A program made the position numbers and the translations under genes. Of a DNA stretch of 64,000 nt, positions 9,682-18,239 are shown piece by piece. The DNA comes from JBFLYO01 sp040756745. Lineage in GTDB: Bacteria; Bacteroidota; Ignavibacteria; UBA10030; UBA6906. The first letter of the stretch is position 1. The number at the start of each line of letters is the position of its first letter. The stretch is taken from NCBI GenBank assembly GCA_040756745.1, contig JBFLYO010000005.1, forward strand, positions 83,537-147,536, read 5' to 3'. The notes under the pieces were generated by a model. That model was not told the DNA's origin and searched no databases. It saw only the letters and a program-made list of their open reading frames with translations.

Positions 9682-10350
9682 TTGGGACAGAAAGTCAATC
9701 CGATCGGCCTGCGGCTGGGTATCATCCGCTCGTGGGACTCGAACTGGTACGACGAGAAATCCTTCGCGGGAAAGCTCGCGGAGGATACGACCATCCGGAA
9801 CTATGTCCGCAACCGCCTGAAGAAGGCGGGGATCTCGCGTATTCTGATCGAGCGGACGCCGAAGCGCGCCGTCATCACGATCAACACCTCCCGACCCGGC
9901 ATCGTGATCGGCCGCAGCGGCAAGGAGATCTCCCAGCTTGAGGAGGAGCTGAAAAAGATCACAAATAAGGAAGTCAAGATCCTGATCAACGAAATCAAGC
10001 GGCCCGAGCTGGATGCCTATCTTGTGGCCGAGAACATCGCCCAGCAGCTCGAGGGGCGCATCGCCTTCCGGCGCGCGATGAAGAACGGCATCACGGCCGC
10101 GATGCGAATGGGAGCCGAAGGGGTGCGCGTGATGACCTCGGGACGCCTGGGGGGCGCGGAAATGTCACGGCGCGAACAATACAAAGAAGGACGCATCCCG
10201 TTGCATACACTGCGGGCGGACATCGACTATGCAACCGCCACCGCGCGCACGGTGTACGGCGCGATCGGCGTCAAGGTCTGGATCTGCAAAGGTGAAGTGC
10301 TCGACGCCCAGCAGAGCATGCAGCCCCCGCACCGCCGTGGGCAACAGTAA
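9682..10350 (+). CDS. rpsC: 30S ribosomal protein S3
   Basis: 222-residue protein at the mRNA entry channel with ribosomal helicase activity. GQKVNPIGLRLGI is the standard N-terminus, read from a TTG start. The KH domain contains RPGIVIGRSGKEI (GxxG type) near residues 73-85. The C-terminal S3 domain has RVMTSGRLGGAEMSRREQ and GAIGVKVWICKGE. A longer frame overlaps rplV but encodes only low-complexity residues there. It lies 23 bp before rplP. Confidence 0.97.
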   Translation: MGQKVNPIGLRLGIIRSWDSNWYDEKSFAGKLAEDTTIRNYVRNRLKKAGISRILIERTPKRAVITINTSRPGIVIGRSGKEISQLEEELKKITNKEVKILINEIKRPELDAYLVAENIAQQLEGRIAFRRAMKNGITAAMRMGAEGVRVMTSGRLGGAEMSRREQYKEGRIPLHTLRADIDYATATARTVYGAIGVKVWICKGEVLDAQQSMQPPHRRGQQ

Positions 10351-10373
10351 GCGATAATGACGGAGCAGCTGCC

Positions 10374-10796
10374 ATGTTGATGCCGAAACGCGTGAAGTAC
10401 AGAAAAGCCCAGCGGGGAAGGATGCGGGGGAAGGCCACCCGCGGAGCGAATGTCGACTTCGGTGACTTCGGGCTGAAAGCGCTCGAGCCGGGCTGGATCA
10501 CCCAGCGCCAGATCGAGGCGGCGCGCGTGACCCTGACGCGGATGATGAAGCGCGAGGGACGGGTCTGGATCAGGATTTTTCCCGACAAGCCCGTGACGAA
10601 GAAGCCCGCCGAAACACGTATGGGAAAAGGCAAAGGAGCACCCGAGTACTGGGTCGCCGTCGTGAAACCGGGACGGATCATGTTTGAGGTGGGAGGGACC
10701 AGCAAAGAGGTGGCTGTCGAGGCTCTGACGCTTGCCTCGCACAAATTGCCGATCAAGACGCGCATCAGCGTCCGGCCCGATTTCGAAGGGAAGTAA
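10374..10796 (+). CDS. rplP: 50S ribosomal protein L16
   Basis: 140-residue protein near the A site. MLMPKRVKYRKAQRGRM opens the protein. TRMGKGKGAPEYWVAVVKPG near residues 81-100 is the L16 signature. The length is usual. It begins with ATG after AGCTGCC and is followed 20 bp later by rpmC. Confidence 0.97.
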   Translation: MLMPKRVKYRKAQRGRMRGKATRGANVDFGDFGLKALEPGWITQRQIEAARVTLTRMMKREGRVWIRIFPDKPVTKKPAETRMGKGKGAPEYWVAVVKPGRIMFEVGGTSKEVAVEALTLASHKLPIKTRISVRPDFEGK

Positions 10797-10816
10797 CAGT
10801 TGACCACGGAGCAGCA

Positions 10817-11047
10817 ATGAAAGCAGCAGAACTCAAGGACCTGTCGCTCGAGGAACTCCGGAAACGGCTCTCCGACGAGGAGGAGAGTCTGTCCAACCTC
10901 CGGTTCCAGCTTGCCACAAGCCAGCTGGAGAGCCCGATCAAAGTCCGCCTGGTCCGGCGCGACATTGCCCGGATCAAAACGCTGATCCGCCAGAAAGAAA
11001 TCGCGGCCACGCCTGCCGCAGCAACGAACGAGGTGAAGCCATCATGA
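10817..11047 (+). CDS. rpmC: 50S ribosomal protein L29
   Basis: 76-residue two-helix protein at the tunnel exit next to L23. MKAAELKDLSLEELRKRL and NLRFQLATSQLESP are typical of L29, as is the basic RRDIARIKTLIRQK block. A short Ala/Thr-rich end makes it a little longer than usual. Its stop overlaps the rpsQ start (ATGA), so the two are likely translationally coupled. Confidence 0.95.
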   Translation: MKAAELKDLSLEELRKRLSDEEESLSNLRFQLATSQLESPIKVRLVRRDIARIKTLIRQKEIAATPAAATNEVKPS

Positions 11048-11331
11048 CACCAGCATCCCAGGCAGCCCCTGCGGCCCCGCGCACGTCGCGCCGGAAGATC
11101 CGCATCGGCAAGGTCGTCAGCAACCGGATGGAGAAGAGCATCGTGGTCGCCATTGAGCGTCGCGTCCCGCACCCGCTCTACAAGAAATATTTCCGGCGCA
11201 CAACGAAGCTCATGGCGCACGACGAGAAACGGGAAGCGGGCATCGGCGACACGGTGAAGATCATGGAGACGCGCCCCCTGAGCAAGCGGAAACGCTGGCG
11301 CCTCGTCCAGATCCTTGAAAAGGCGAAATGA
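11044..11331 (+). CDS. rpsQ: 30S ribosomal protein S17
   Basis: 95-residue OB-fold rRNA-binding protein. After a short Ala/Pro-rich N-terminus it reads GKVVSNRMEKSIVVAIER and HPLYKKYFRRTTKLMAHDE, then GDTVKIMETRPLSKRKRWRL, all S17 hallmarks. The ATG overlaps the rpmC stop by four bases. It is slightly longer than the E. coli protein because of the N-terminal extension. Confidence 0.96.
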   Translation: MTPASQAAPAAPRTSRRKIRIGKVVSNRMEKSIVVAIERRVPHPLYKKYFRRTTKLMAHDEKREAGIGDTVKIMETRPLSKRKRWRLVQILEKAK

Positions 11332-11353
11332 CATCCGATTACGGAGCTGAGCA

Positions 11354-11722
11354 ATGATCCAGGAAGAGACAAACCTCGTCGTCGCCGACAACTCGGGAGC
11401 GAAGAAGGTCCGCTGCATCCGGGTGCTGGGCGGGTCCGACCGCCGGTACGCGGGGCTGGGGGACGTGATCGTTGTCTCGGTCAAGACCGCGATCCCGGGC
11501 GCGACCGTCAAGAAAGGAGAGGTTGCGAGGGCGGTCATCGTGCGCACAAAAAAAGAGACACGGCGGAAGGATGGCTCGTTCATCCGCTTTGACGAGAACG
11601 CCGCGGTGCTGATCAATGAGCAAGGAGAGCCGCGCGGGAGCCGCATCTTCGGGCCGGTGGCGCGCGAGCTCCGCGAGAAACAGTACATGAAGATCGTCTC
11701 GCTGGCCCCCGAGGTCCTGTGA
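11354..11722 (+). CDS. rplN: 50S ribosomal protein L14
   Basis: 122-residue protein at the subunit interface. MIQEETNLVVADNSGAKKV, the GDVIVVSVKTAIPG strand and the C-terminal GSRIFGPVARELREK are all standard L14 blocks. The length is exactly that of the family. It starts with ATG and lies 36 bp before rplX. Confidence 0.98.
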   Translation: MIQEETNLVVADNSGAKKVRCIRVLGGSDRRYAGLGDVIVVSVKTAIPGATVKKGEVARAVIVRTKKETRRKDGSFIRFDENAAVLINEQGEPRGSRIFGPVARELREKQYMKIVSLAPEVL

Positions 11723-11758
11723 CGATCATCGATTGACGATCCCGCTGGGAGAATTTGC

Positions 11759-12082
11759 ATGAAGATCCGCAAGAACGACATGGTCATGGTGATCGCCGGG
11801 AATGCCCGGGGAAAGAGCGGGAAGGTGCTCAAGGTGTACCCCGAGCGGGAGCGCCTCATCATCGAAGGGGTGAACATTATCAAGCGCCACAGCCGCCCGA
11901 GCCAGAAGAACCCGCAGGGAGGGATCGTGCAGCGCGAGGCCCCGATCCACGTGTCAAACGTGATGCTGATCGACCCCAAGACCAACGAGGTCACCCGCGT
12001 CGGCTCGAAGGTCGTGAAGGACGCCACCACGGGCAAGAAGCGGCGTATGCGCGTGGCGAGGACCACCGGAGAAACGTTCTGA
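11759..12082 (+). CDS. rplX: 50S ribosomal protein L24
   Basis: 107-residue assembly-initiator protein with a KOW motif. KIRKNDMVMVIAGNARGKSG near the N-terminus and GVNIIKRHSRPSQKNPQGGI are family blocks. A normal ATG start at 11759 follows GGGAGAATTTGC. It is 31 bp from rplE. Confidence 0.97.
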   Translation: MKIRKNDMVMVIAGNARGKSGKVLKVYPERERLIIEGVNIIKRHSRPSQKNPQGGIVQREAPIHVSNVMLIDPKTNEVTRVGSKVVKDATTGKKRRMRVARTTGETF

Positions 12083-12113
12083 GACATTCACAGCCCAGTA
12101 CAGAAGAGCTGGT

Positions 12114-12797
12114 ATGAGCGACGAGAAACCAAAGAAGGCGAAAGTGCCGTCGGAAAAAGCCCCGAAGCAGAAGGGGGAAGCGGGGGCCGGGCGCGCCCAG
12201 AACGAGAAGCAGCCGCGCGAGCACGTGGTCGTCCGCCTCGCGGAGACCTACAAGCGCGAAGTGGTGCCTGCCTTGATGAAGCGGTTCAAGTACAAGAGCC
12301 CCATGCAGGTGCCGCGCCTGGATAAGATCGCGATCAACATCGGCGTGGGCGAAGCAACGCAGGACGCGAAGCTGGTCGAAGCGGCCGCGCGCGACCTCGA
12401 GGCCATCGTGGGACAGAAGGTGGTCATTACCCGGGCAAAGAAGTCGATCTCGAACTTCAAGCTGCGCGAGAAGATGCCGATCGGCTGCCGCGTGACGCTC
12501 CGCCGCGCGCACATGTACGAGTTCCTCGACCGTTTCATCAGCATTTCGGTCCCTCGCATCCGCGACTTCCGCGGACTGTCGGACAAATCGTTCGACGGCC
12601 GCGGGAATTACACGATCGGGATCAAGGAGCACACCGTGTTCCCGGAGATCGACGTCGACAAGATCACGAAGGTCTTCGGCATGGACATCACGATCGTTAC
12701 TACGGCCCGGACGGACCAGGAGGCCTATGAGCTGCTCCGGTCGTTCGGCATGCCGTTCGTGAAGCGGCAGGAAGTCCTCGAAACGTCAAAAGCATAA
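12114..12797 (+). CDS. rplE: 50S ribosomal protein L5 with a charged N-terminal extension
   Basis: 227 residues, about 45 longer than usual. The first ~38 residues are Lys/Glu/Ala-rich and low-complexity. From LAETYKREVVPALMKRF onward it is a standard 5S rRNA-binding L5, with MQVPRLDKIAINIGVGEA, ITRAKKSISNFKLREKMPIG and DFRGLSDKSFDGRGNY. No later start with a good ribosome-binding site was seen, so the extension is probably translated. It resembles the tails on L22 and L17 in this cluster. Confidence 0.96.
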   Translation: MSDEKPKKAKVPSEKAPKQKGEAGAGRAQNEKQPREHVVVRLAETYKREVVPALMKRFKYKSPMQVPRLDKIAINIGVGEATQDAKLVEAAARDLEAIVGQKVVITRAKKSISNFKLREKMPIGCRVTLRRAHMYEFLDRFISISVPRIRDFRGLSDKSFDGRGNYTIGIKEHTVFPEIDVDKITKVFGMDITIVTTARTDQEAYELLRSFGMPFVKRQEVLETSKA

Positions 12798-12817
12798 ACG
12801 CACAGGAGGCGGCAGGC

Positions 12818-13087
12818 ATGGCCAAGACAAGCGCTAGAGCGCGTCAGGCGCGGAGAGAGCGGCTGGTCGCCAAGTACGCAACCCTCAGGAAAGAGCTGCG
12901 GGAGAAGGGGGACTACCAGGCGCTGCAGAAGCTCCCCCGCAACAGCAGTCCGACCCGCCTGCACAACCGGTGTGGCGTGACCGGGCGGCCGCGCGGGTAC
13001 ATGAGGAAGTTCGGCATCTCCCGGATCGCGTTCCGGGAGCTGGCGCTCGAGGGGAAGATCCCGGGCGTGACAAAGGCGAGCTGGTGA
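12818..13087 (+). CDS. rpsN: 30S ribosomal protein S14 (zinc-free long form)
   Basis: 89-residue head protein. MAKTSARARQARRERLV starts the protein, and LPRNSSPTRLHNRCGVTGRP and GYMRKFGISRIAFRELA are the signature. Only one Cys is present where the short form has a four-Cys zinc site, so this is the C-minus form. An AGGAGG precedes the ATG. It lies between rplE and rpsH as usual. Confidence 0.97.
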   Translation: MAKTSARARQARRERLVAKYATLRKELREKGDYQALQKLPRNSSPTRLHNRCGVTGRPRGYMRKFGISRIAFRELALEGKIPGVTKASW

Positions 13088-13138
13088 ACGCCGCCGTCTC
13101 TGAGTTTCGAACACGCAAGATGCAGGAGAAGCAGCATT

Positions 13139-13534
13139 ATGACCATGACTGACCCCGTCGCCGATTATCTGACCCGGCTGCGCAACGCGGTCCGCGCAAA
13201 GCACAAACGTGTCGATATCCCGGCGTCAAACCTCAAGCGCGAGTTGACCAAGCTCCTGCTGGCGCAAAAGTACATCGCAGGGTACACGGAGCTAAGAGAG
13301 ACCCCGCAGGGGACGCTCAGGATTCAGCTCAAGTACAACGACGGCCGGCCGGTGATCAGCGGACTCAGCCGGGTGAGCAAACCGGGCCTTCGGTCGTACG
13401 TGAGTGCGGACGCGATTCCTCGCGTGCTGGGAGGCCTCGGCGTGGCCGTGATCTCCACGCCCCGCGGGCTGATGACTGATAAGGAAGCCCGCCTCGCGCG
13501 CGTCGGCGGCGAAGTGATCTGCGAAATCTGGTAA
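13139..13534 (+). CDS. rpsH: 30S ribosomal protein S8
   Basis: 131-residue 16S rRNA-binding protein; in E. coli it represses spc-operon translation. DPVADYLTRLRNAVRAKH opens it and GLRSYVSADAIPRVLGGLG followed by ISTPRGLMTDKEAR closes it, both diagnostic. The start is ATG 13139, or the in-frame ATG two codons later; AGGAGA upstream suits the first. The length is normal. Confidence 0.97.
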   Translation: MTMTDPVADYLTRLRNAVRAKHKRVDIPASNLKRELTKLLLAQKYIAGYTELRETPQGTLRIQLKYNDGRPVISGLSRVSKPGLRSYVSADAIPRVLGGLGVAVISTPRGLMTDKEARLARVGGEVICEIW

Positions 13535-13550
13535 CTCAGGAGAACTCAAC

Positions 13551-14105
13551 GTGTCGCGTGTCGGCAGAAAACCCATCCCCATCCTTGCGGGTGTGAAGGT
13601 CAAGCAGGAGGGACAGGAGGTGACGGTCACCGGCCCCAGAGGGGAGCTGGCGGCCTCGGTCCACCCCGCCATCGGCGTCGAGGTGAAGAACAATCTCATC
13701 ACGCTCACCCGGTCGTCCGACCAGAAAGAACATCGCGCACTCCACGGCCTGTGGCGGGCGCTTCTGGCCAACATGGTGCGGGGGGTGACCGAAGGATACG
13801 TGAAGAAGCTCGAGCTGGTCGGCGTCGGCTACCGGGCGGAGCTCAAAGGGAAGAAACTCCAGCTCATGCTGGGCTATTCGCATCCGATCCTCTTCGCTCC
13901 CCCCGAGGGGATCAAGATCGAGGCGCCGACGCAGACGAACATCACGATCAGCGGAATCGACCGCGCCCTGGTGGGGCAGGTGGCGGCGAAGATCCGGTCG
14001 TTCCGCCCTCCCGAGCCCTACAAGGGGAAGGGGGTCAAGTACGACGGCGAGTACATCCGGCGCAAGGCGGGCAAAGCCGCCGCGGCCAGCGGTGCCAAAG
14101 CATAA
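13551..14105 (+). CDS. rplF: 50S ribosomal protein L6
   Basis: 184-residue protein near the factor-binding site. SRVGRKPIPI at the N-terminus and the C-terminal GKGVKYDGEYIRRKAGKA are L6 hallmarks, with the two-fold repeated domain between them. Start is GTG at 13551 after AGGAGA; no ATG matches the conserved N-terminus. It is the only large-subunit gene in the cluster with a clear non-ATG start. Confidence 0.97.
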   Translation: MSRVGRKPIPILAGVKVKQEGQEVTVTGPRGELAASVHPAIGVEVKNNLITLTRSSDQKEHRALHGLWRALLANMVRGVTEGYVKKLELVGVGYRAELKGKKLQLMLGYSHPILFAPPEGIKIEAPTQTNITISGIDRALVGQVAAKIRSFRPPEPYKGKGVKYDGEYIRRKAGKAAAASGAKA

Positions 14106-14129
14106 CGTGTTCACACGGGAAGTACAGCA

Positions 14130-14498
14130 ATGATCACGAACAGGAAAGTCGAACATCGCAGCCGTCTGAAACGCCACATCCGTCTCCGCATTACGGGGAC
14201 GCCGGAGCGCCCGCGGCTGACCGTGTTTCGGAGCCTGCGAAACATCTATGCGCAGATCATCGACGACACGCAAGGGAAGACCCTCGTGTCGGTGTCGAAT
14301 CTCTCGAAAGGGTCGCGTGAGCAGTTCAAGGATCTGAAGGGGCAGATGGCCAAGGCAAAGCTGGTGGGGAAGATCGTTGCACAACAGGCGCTGGAAAAGA
14401 AGATCACACAGGTGGTGTTCGACCGAAACGGCTATCTGTACCATGGCGTCGTCAAGGCGATGGCCGACGGCGCGCGCGAGGGGGGATTGAAGTTCTGA
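14130..14498 (+). CDS. rplR: 50S ribosomal protein L18
   Basis: 122-residue 5S rRNA-binding protein. RLKRHIRLRITGTPERPRL and VFRSLRNIYAQIIDD are typical, as are VFDRNGYLYHGVVKAMADGA and the final GGLKF. Start ATG 14130. The gene is followed by a tRNA instead of directly by rpsE, leaving 164 bp to the rpsE start. Confidence 0.97.
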   Translation: MITNRKVEHRSRLKRHIRLRITGTPERPRLTVFRSLRNIYAQIIDDTQGKTLVSVSNLSKGSREQFKDLKGQMAKAKLVGKIVAQQALEKKITQVVFDRNGYLYHGVVKAMADGAREGGLKF

Positions 14499-14538
14499 CC
14501 TCGTCCGCCGCGACTGGACGCCGGGCGCTTTCGAAAGT

Positions 14539-14609
14539 TGTCGGGTCGTCTAATGGCAGGACAGCGGCCTTTGGAGCCGTGAGTAGAGGTTCGAATCCTC
14601 TCCCGACAG
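14539..14609 (+). tRNA. tRNA-Gln (anticodon TTG) inside the ribosomal protein cluster
   Basis: A complete cloverleaf folds by eye. The acceptor stem pairs TGTCGGG (14539-14545) with CCCGACA (14602-14608), with discriminator G14609. The anticodon stem GCGGC/GCCGT encloses the loop CTTTGGA with anticodon TTG at 14571-14573, reading CAA. The T-arm pairs AGAGG with CCTCT around TTCGAAT. The D-arm has GTC/GAC and the GG pair. No CCA is encoded, so CCA must be added after transcription. It lies between rplR and rpsE on the same strand. Confidence 0.95.
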
Positions 14610-14662
14610 CACGCGTGGGAAGGACAGCAGGCAGCACAGACAGGAACAGATGAGGAACCACA

Positions 14663-15187
14663 TTGGCACGGATTAAGGCAAGCGAACTCGAGCTGAAGGA
14701 CCGGCTCGTCCACATCAACCGCGTGGCAAAGGTTGTGAAGGGAGGACGACGCTTCAGCTTCAACGCGATCGTCGTGGTGGGCGACGGCAAGGGGCACGTC
14801 GGGATCGGCCTCGGGAAAGCCAACGAGGTCGCCGACGCGATCTCCAAAGGTGTGGACGACGCCAAGAAGAACGTCGTCCGCGTGCCGATTGTGCGGGGGA
14901 CCATCCCCCATCCGGTGATCGGGAAGTTCGGCGCCGGACGGGTCATGCTGAAGCCGGCGTCTCCGGGGACCGGACTGATCGCCGGAGGCGGAGTCCGGGC
15001 CGTGCTGGAGTCTGCAGGCGTGCGCGACGTGCTGACCAAGTCGATGGGCTCCTCCAATCCTCACAACGCGGTCAAGGCCACGATGGCCGCCTTGCTCAGT
15101 CTGGTGGACGCCAAGTCTGTGGCAGCCCGCAGGGGAATGGATCTGAGCGAGCTGTTCGGACCGACGGCACAAACGACGTCGAACTAA
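14663..15187 (+). CDS. rpsE: 30S ribosomal protein S5
   Basis: 174-residue decoding-fidelity protein. LELKDRLVHINRVAKVVKGG and FSFNAIVVVGDGKGHVG form the double-stranded RNA-binding N-domain. PASPGTGLIAGGGVRAVLE is the C-domain signature. Translation begins at TTG 14663, supported by a GAGGA about 8 bases upstream and the conserved start; there is no better ATG. It follows the tRNA-Gln by 53 bp. Confidence 0.96.
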   Translation: MARIKASELELKDRLVHINRVAKVVKGGRRFSFNAIVVVGDGKGHVGIGLGKANEVADAISKGVDDAKKNVVRVPIVRGTIPHPVIGKFGAGRVMLKPASPGTGLIAGGGVRAVLESAGVRDVLTKSMGSSNPHNAVKATMAALLSLVDAKSVAARRGMDLSELFGPTAQTTSN

Positions 15188-15203
15188 CCGGAAGCACGCG
15201 TCC

Positions 15204-15389
15204 ATGGCAAAGAAGCTGAAAATTACGCAGACCCGGAGCATGATCGACCAGATCGAGCCGCAGAAGCGCACGCTCAGGGCGCTCGGTCTCGGCCGTCCTC
15301 ACTACTCCGTCGTCAAGAATGACACCCCGCAGATCCGAGGGATGATCCGCAAGGTCATCCATCTGGTGCAGGTGGAAGAGGTCCGGTAA
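15204..15389 (+). CDS. rpmD: 50S ribosomal protein L30
   Basis: 61-residue small large-subunit protein. KLKITQTRSMIDQ and TLRALGLGRPHYSVVKNDTP identify L30. The length is normal. Start ATG 15204, 16 bp after rpsE and 25 bp before rplO, in the standard S5-L30-L15 order. Confidence 0.96.
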   Translation: MAKKLKITQTRSMIDQIEPQKRTLRALGLGRPHYSVVKNDTPQIRGMIRKVIHLVQVEEVR

Positions 15390-15414
15390 CGCATTCGACC
15401 AACGAAGGACACCG

Positions 15415-15903
15415 ATGGCACAGGATATACTCAGCACGCTGGCGCCCCCGCCCCGTTCGCGGAAGAAGCCGAAGCGTATCGGCCGCGGTCAGGGCTCAGG
15501 CCATGGCGGCACGGCGACACGTGGACATAAGGGGGCCGGCTCCCGTTCAGGGAGCGGATCGCGCGCATGGTTCGAGGGGGGACAGATGCCGCTCGTCCGG
15601 CGCCTGCCCAAGCGCGGATTCCACAGTCCCTTCAAAACCGCGTACCAGGTCGTGAATGTCGAGACGTTGCAGAAGCTCGCGGCCGACGGCAGGATCGGTC
15701 ACGCACCGGTCACGCCCGAAGTGCTGGCGAAGCTGGGGGTGGTGAAGAAAGCCGGGAGTCCGGTGAAGGTGCTTGGCACCGGCGAGCTGAAGGCGAAGCT
15801 GGAGATCGCCGCGCACGCGTTCAGCAAGTCCGCCGTGCAGAAGATCGAAACGGCCGGCGGGAAAGCGCAAACGATCAGCTCACCCCCCAAGACGAATGGC
15901 TAA
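15415..15903 (+). CDS. rplO: 50S ribosomal protein L15
   Basis: 162-residue late-assembly protein. It has the Gly-rich GRGQGSGHGGTATRGHKGAG region near residues 23-42 and FEGGQMPLVRRLPKRGF near 53-69, which is the L15 signature. The C-terminal globular part ends in a short Pro/Lys tail. Its stop overlaps the secY start by eight bases, so the two are probably translationally coupled. Confidence 0.97.
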   Translation: MAQDILSTLAPPPRSRKKPKRIGRGQGSGHGGTATRGHKGAGSRSGSGSRAWFEGGQMPLVRRLPKRGFHSPFKTAYQVVNVETLQKLAADGRIGHAPVTPEVLAKLGVVKKAGSPVKVLGTGELKAKLEIAAHAFSKSAVQKIETAGGKAQTISSPPKTNG

Positions 15904-17221
15904 GCTCGGCGAGAGTTTTCGCAACGTATTCAAGATTCAGGAGCTCCGTACACGGCTCCTCTTCACCGCCGCCCTGCTGATCGTCGTGCGCATCGGCGCG
16001 CACGTGACGCTGCCGGGCGTTGATGCCCCGCTGCTGGCGCGCGCAGAGGCGAGTCAGGCCGCAAATACGCTCTTTGGCCTGTACGATCTGTTCGTCGGCG
16101 GGGCGTTCAAGAACGCGGCGATCTTTGCGCTCGGCATCATGCCGTATATCAGCTCCTCCATTATTCTCCAGCTCCTTGGGGCCGTCGTCCCCTATTTCCA
16201 GAAGCTGAGCAAGGAGGGGGAAGAAGGGCGCAAGAAGCTGAACCAGTTGACCCGGTACGGGACCGTGATCGTCTCGGCCCTGCAGGCGTGGGGTGTGAGC
16301 GTCCGGCTCACCAGTCTGAACATCGAGGGGCTCCCGATCGTCCCGGCGGAAGTCCAGGGCTTCGGTTTCACGATGAGCACGGTGCTCTTTCTGACCAGCG
16401 GGACGATGTTCATGATGTGGCTGGGGGAGCAGATCACCGAGCGGGGGATCGGCAACGGCATCTCGCTGATCATTTTTATCGGCATCATCGCGCGCTTCCC
16501 CCATTCCATCGTCGATCAGTTCCGGGTCAGCCAGAACCTGATCATCGGCCTGATCATCCTTGCGGTGATGGTGGCGATCGTGGCGGGCGTGGTGCTGGTG
16601 ACGCAGGGGACGCGCAGGATCCCTGTCCAGTACGCCAAGCGCGTCGTCGGGCGCAAAGTGTACGGCGGCGTGACGCAGTACATCCCGTTGCGCGTCAATA
16701 CGGCCGGCGTCATGCCGATCATCTTTGCGCAGTCGATCATGTTCATCCCGAGCACGATCCTGACGTTCTTCCCCGAAAGCGAATTCATGCAGGCGCTCTC
16801 GGGGTATTTCGAGTACACATCCTTCACCTACTCGTTCTTTTACGGCGTGATGATCGTGTTCTTCACCTACTTCTACACGGCGATCGCCTTCAACCCGAAG
16901 GACGTGTCGGAGAATATGCAGAAGCAGGGAGGGTTCATCCCGGGGATCAGGCCGGGCAAGCACACGTCGGATTTCATCGACAACATCCTGACCAAGATCA
17001 CGCTGCCGGGGTCGATCTTCCTGGCCATCATCGCGATCCTGCCGGCGTTCGTCTCCCGTTTCGGGGTGACGGCAACCTTTGCCCAGTTCTTTGGAGGCAC
17101 CAGCCTCCTCATCATGGTGGGCGTGGCGCTTGACACGCTGCAGCAGGTGGAGTCGCACCTGCTCATGCGGCATTACGACGGGTTCATGAAGTCGGGCAAG
17201 CTGAAAGGGCGGTTGCGGTAG
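15896..17221 (+). CDS. secY: Preprotein translocase channel subunit SecY
   Basis: 441-residue inner-membrane channel of the Sec system with about ten hydrophobic segments. LGIMPYISSSIILQLL (near residues 81-96) and the cytosolic GTRRIPVQYAKR block (near 240) are SecY signatures. The final loop, with the LIMVGVALDTLQQVE helix, is typical. The start overlaps the end of rplO. It sits in the usual spc position and is followed by map. Confidence 0.98.
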   Translation: MAKLGESFRNVFKIQELRTRLLFTAALLIVVRIGAHVTLPGVDAPLLARAEASQAANTLFGLYDLFVGGAFKNAAIFALGIMPYISSSIILQLLGAVVPYFQKLSKEGEEGRKKLNQLTRYGTVIVSALQAWGVSVRLTSLNIEGLPIVPAEVQGFGFTMSTVLFLTSGTMFMMWLGEQITERGIGNGISLIIFIGIIARFPHSIVDQFRVSQNLIIGLIILAVMVAIVAGVVLVTQGTRRIPVQYAKRVVGRKVYGGVTQYIPLRVNTAGVMPIIFAQSIMFIPSTILTFFPESEFMQALSGYFEYTSFTYSFFYGVMIVFFTYFYTAIAFNPKDVSENMQKQGGFIPGIRPGKHTSDFIDNILTKITLPGSIFLAIIAILPAFVSRFGVTATFAQFFGGTSLLIMVGVALDTLQQVESHLLMRHYDGFMKSGKLKGRLR

Positions 17222-17230
17222 TTCATCGCC

Positions 17231-17995
17231 ATGGCGAAGGTGTCGATCAAATCGCCGCGCGATATTGCGCTCATGAAGGAGAGCGGACGGATCGTCGCGG
17301 AAGTGCTGGCTCTGATCGGCGAGCGGATCAGCCCCGGCGTGCTGACGCAGGAACTCGATGCCATCGCCGAGGAGTACATCCGGTCGCGGGGAGGAGAGCC
17401 GGCTTTTAAAGGGTACGGCCACGACCGGAAGAACCTGTTCCCCGGCACGCTCTGCGTCTCGATCGACGACGTCGTCGTGCACGGTATCCCCGACGGCCAG
17501 TCGATCGAAGAGGGGCAGGTGGTCTCGATCGACGTGGGAGTGAAGAAGGGAGGGTTCTACGGCGACGGCGCGCGGACCTATGCCGTGGGGACGGTGTCGG
17601 AGGTGAAACAGCGACTGCTGCGCGTGACGGAAGAATCGCTCTACAGGGGGATTGCACAGGCGCGTGCGGGGAACCACCTGCATGACGTGTCCGCGGCCGT
17701 CCAGCAGCACGTGGAGGCGGCGGGGTTTTCCGTGGTGCGCGACCTGGTGGGACACGGCATCGGGAAGCAGCTCCATGAAGAACCGTCGGTGCCGAATTTC
17801 GGCGAGCCGGGGACGGGCGTCGTGTTGAAGAAGGGGATGACGCTGGCCATCGAACCGATGGTGAACGCGGGCACGTTCCGCGTCCGGATGGAAGACGACG
17901 GGTGGACGGTGCGGACGGCGGACGGGAAACCGTCTGCGCATTTCGAACACACGATCGCCGTCACAGCGGGTGAGGCGGAGATCCTCACACAGTAA
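17231..17995 (+). CDS. map: Type I methionine aminopeptidase
   Basis: 254-residue cytosolic enzyme that removes N-terminal Met. The five metal ligands of the pita-bread fold are visible: Asp101 in IDVGVKKGG, Asp112 in GDGART, His175 in GHGIGKQLHEEPSVPN, Glu208 in LAIEPM and Glu239 in FEHTIAVT; His84 matches the substrate-binding His. There is no N-terminal zinc-finger extension. It starts with ATG 9 bp after secY; adk, which often separates these genes, is absent. Confidence 0.97.
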   Translation: MAKVSIKSPRDIALMKESGRIVAEVLALIGERISPGVLTQELDAIAEEYIRSRGGEPAFKGYGHDRKNLFPGTLCVSIDDVVVHGIPDGQSIEEGQVVSIDVGVKKGGFYGDGARTYAVGTVSEVKQRLLRVTEESLYRGIAQARAGNHLHDVSAAVQQHVEAAGFSVVRDLVGHGIGKQLHEEPSVPNFGEPGTGVVLKKGMTLAIEPMVNAGTFRVRMEDDGWTVRTADGKPSAHFEHTIAVTAGEAEILTQ

Positions 17996-18007
17996 ACCCG
18001 GGCAATC

Positions 18008-18226
18008 ATGGCAAAACAGGGTCCGATCAAGGTCGACGGGGTGATCACCGAGACGCTTCCGAACGCAATGTTCAAGGTGAGCCTCGAGAACGGGCACAAC
18101 GTCCTCGCCCACATCTCCGGGAAGATGAGGATGAACTTCATCAAGATCCTGGTGGGCGACAAAGTCACAGTGGAGCTGTCGCCCTACGACCTGACGAAGG
18201 GTCGGATCACGTACAGATACAAATGA
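18008..18226 (+). CDS. infA: Translation initiation factor IF-1
   Basis: 72-residue OB-fold factor that binds the 30S A site. MAKQGPIKVDGVITETLPNA and VLAHISGKMRMNFIKILVGD are standard, with LTKGRITYRYK at the end. The length is exact for the family. It lies 12 bp after map and 13 bp before rpmJ. Confidence 0.98.
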   Translation: MAKQGPIKVDGVITETLPNAMFKVSLENGHNVLAHISGKMRMNFIKILVGDKVTVELSPYDLTKGRITYRYK

Positions 18227-18239
18227 CGGGACGATCATC

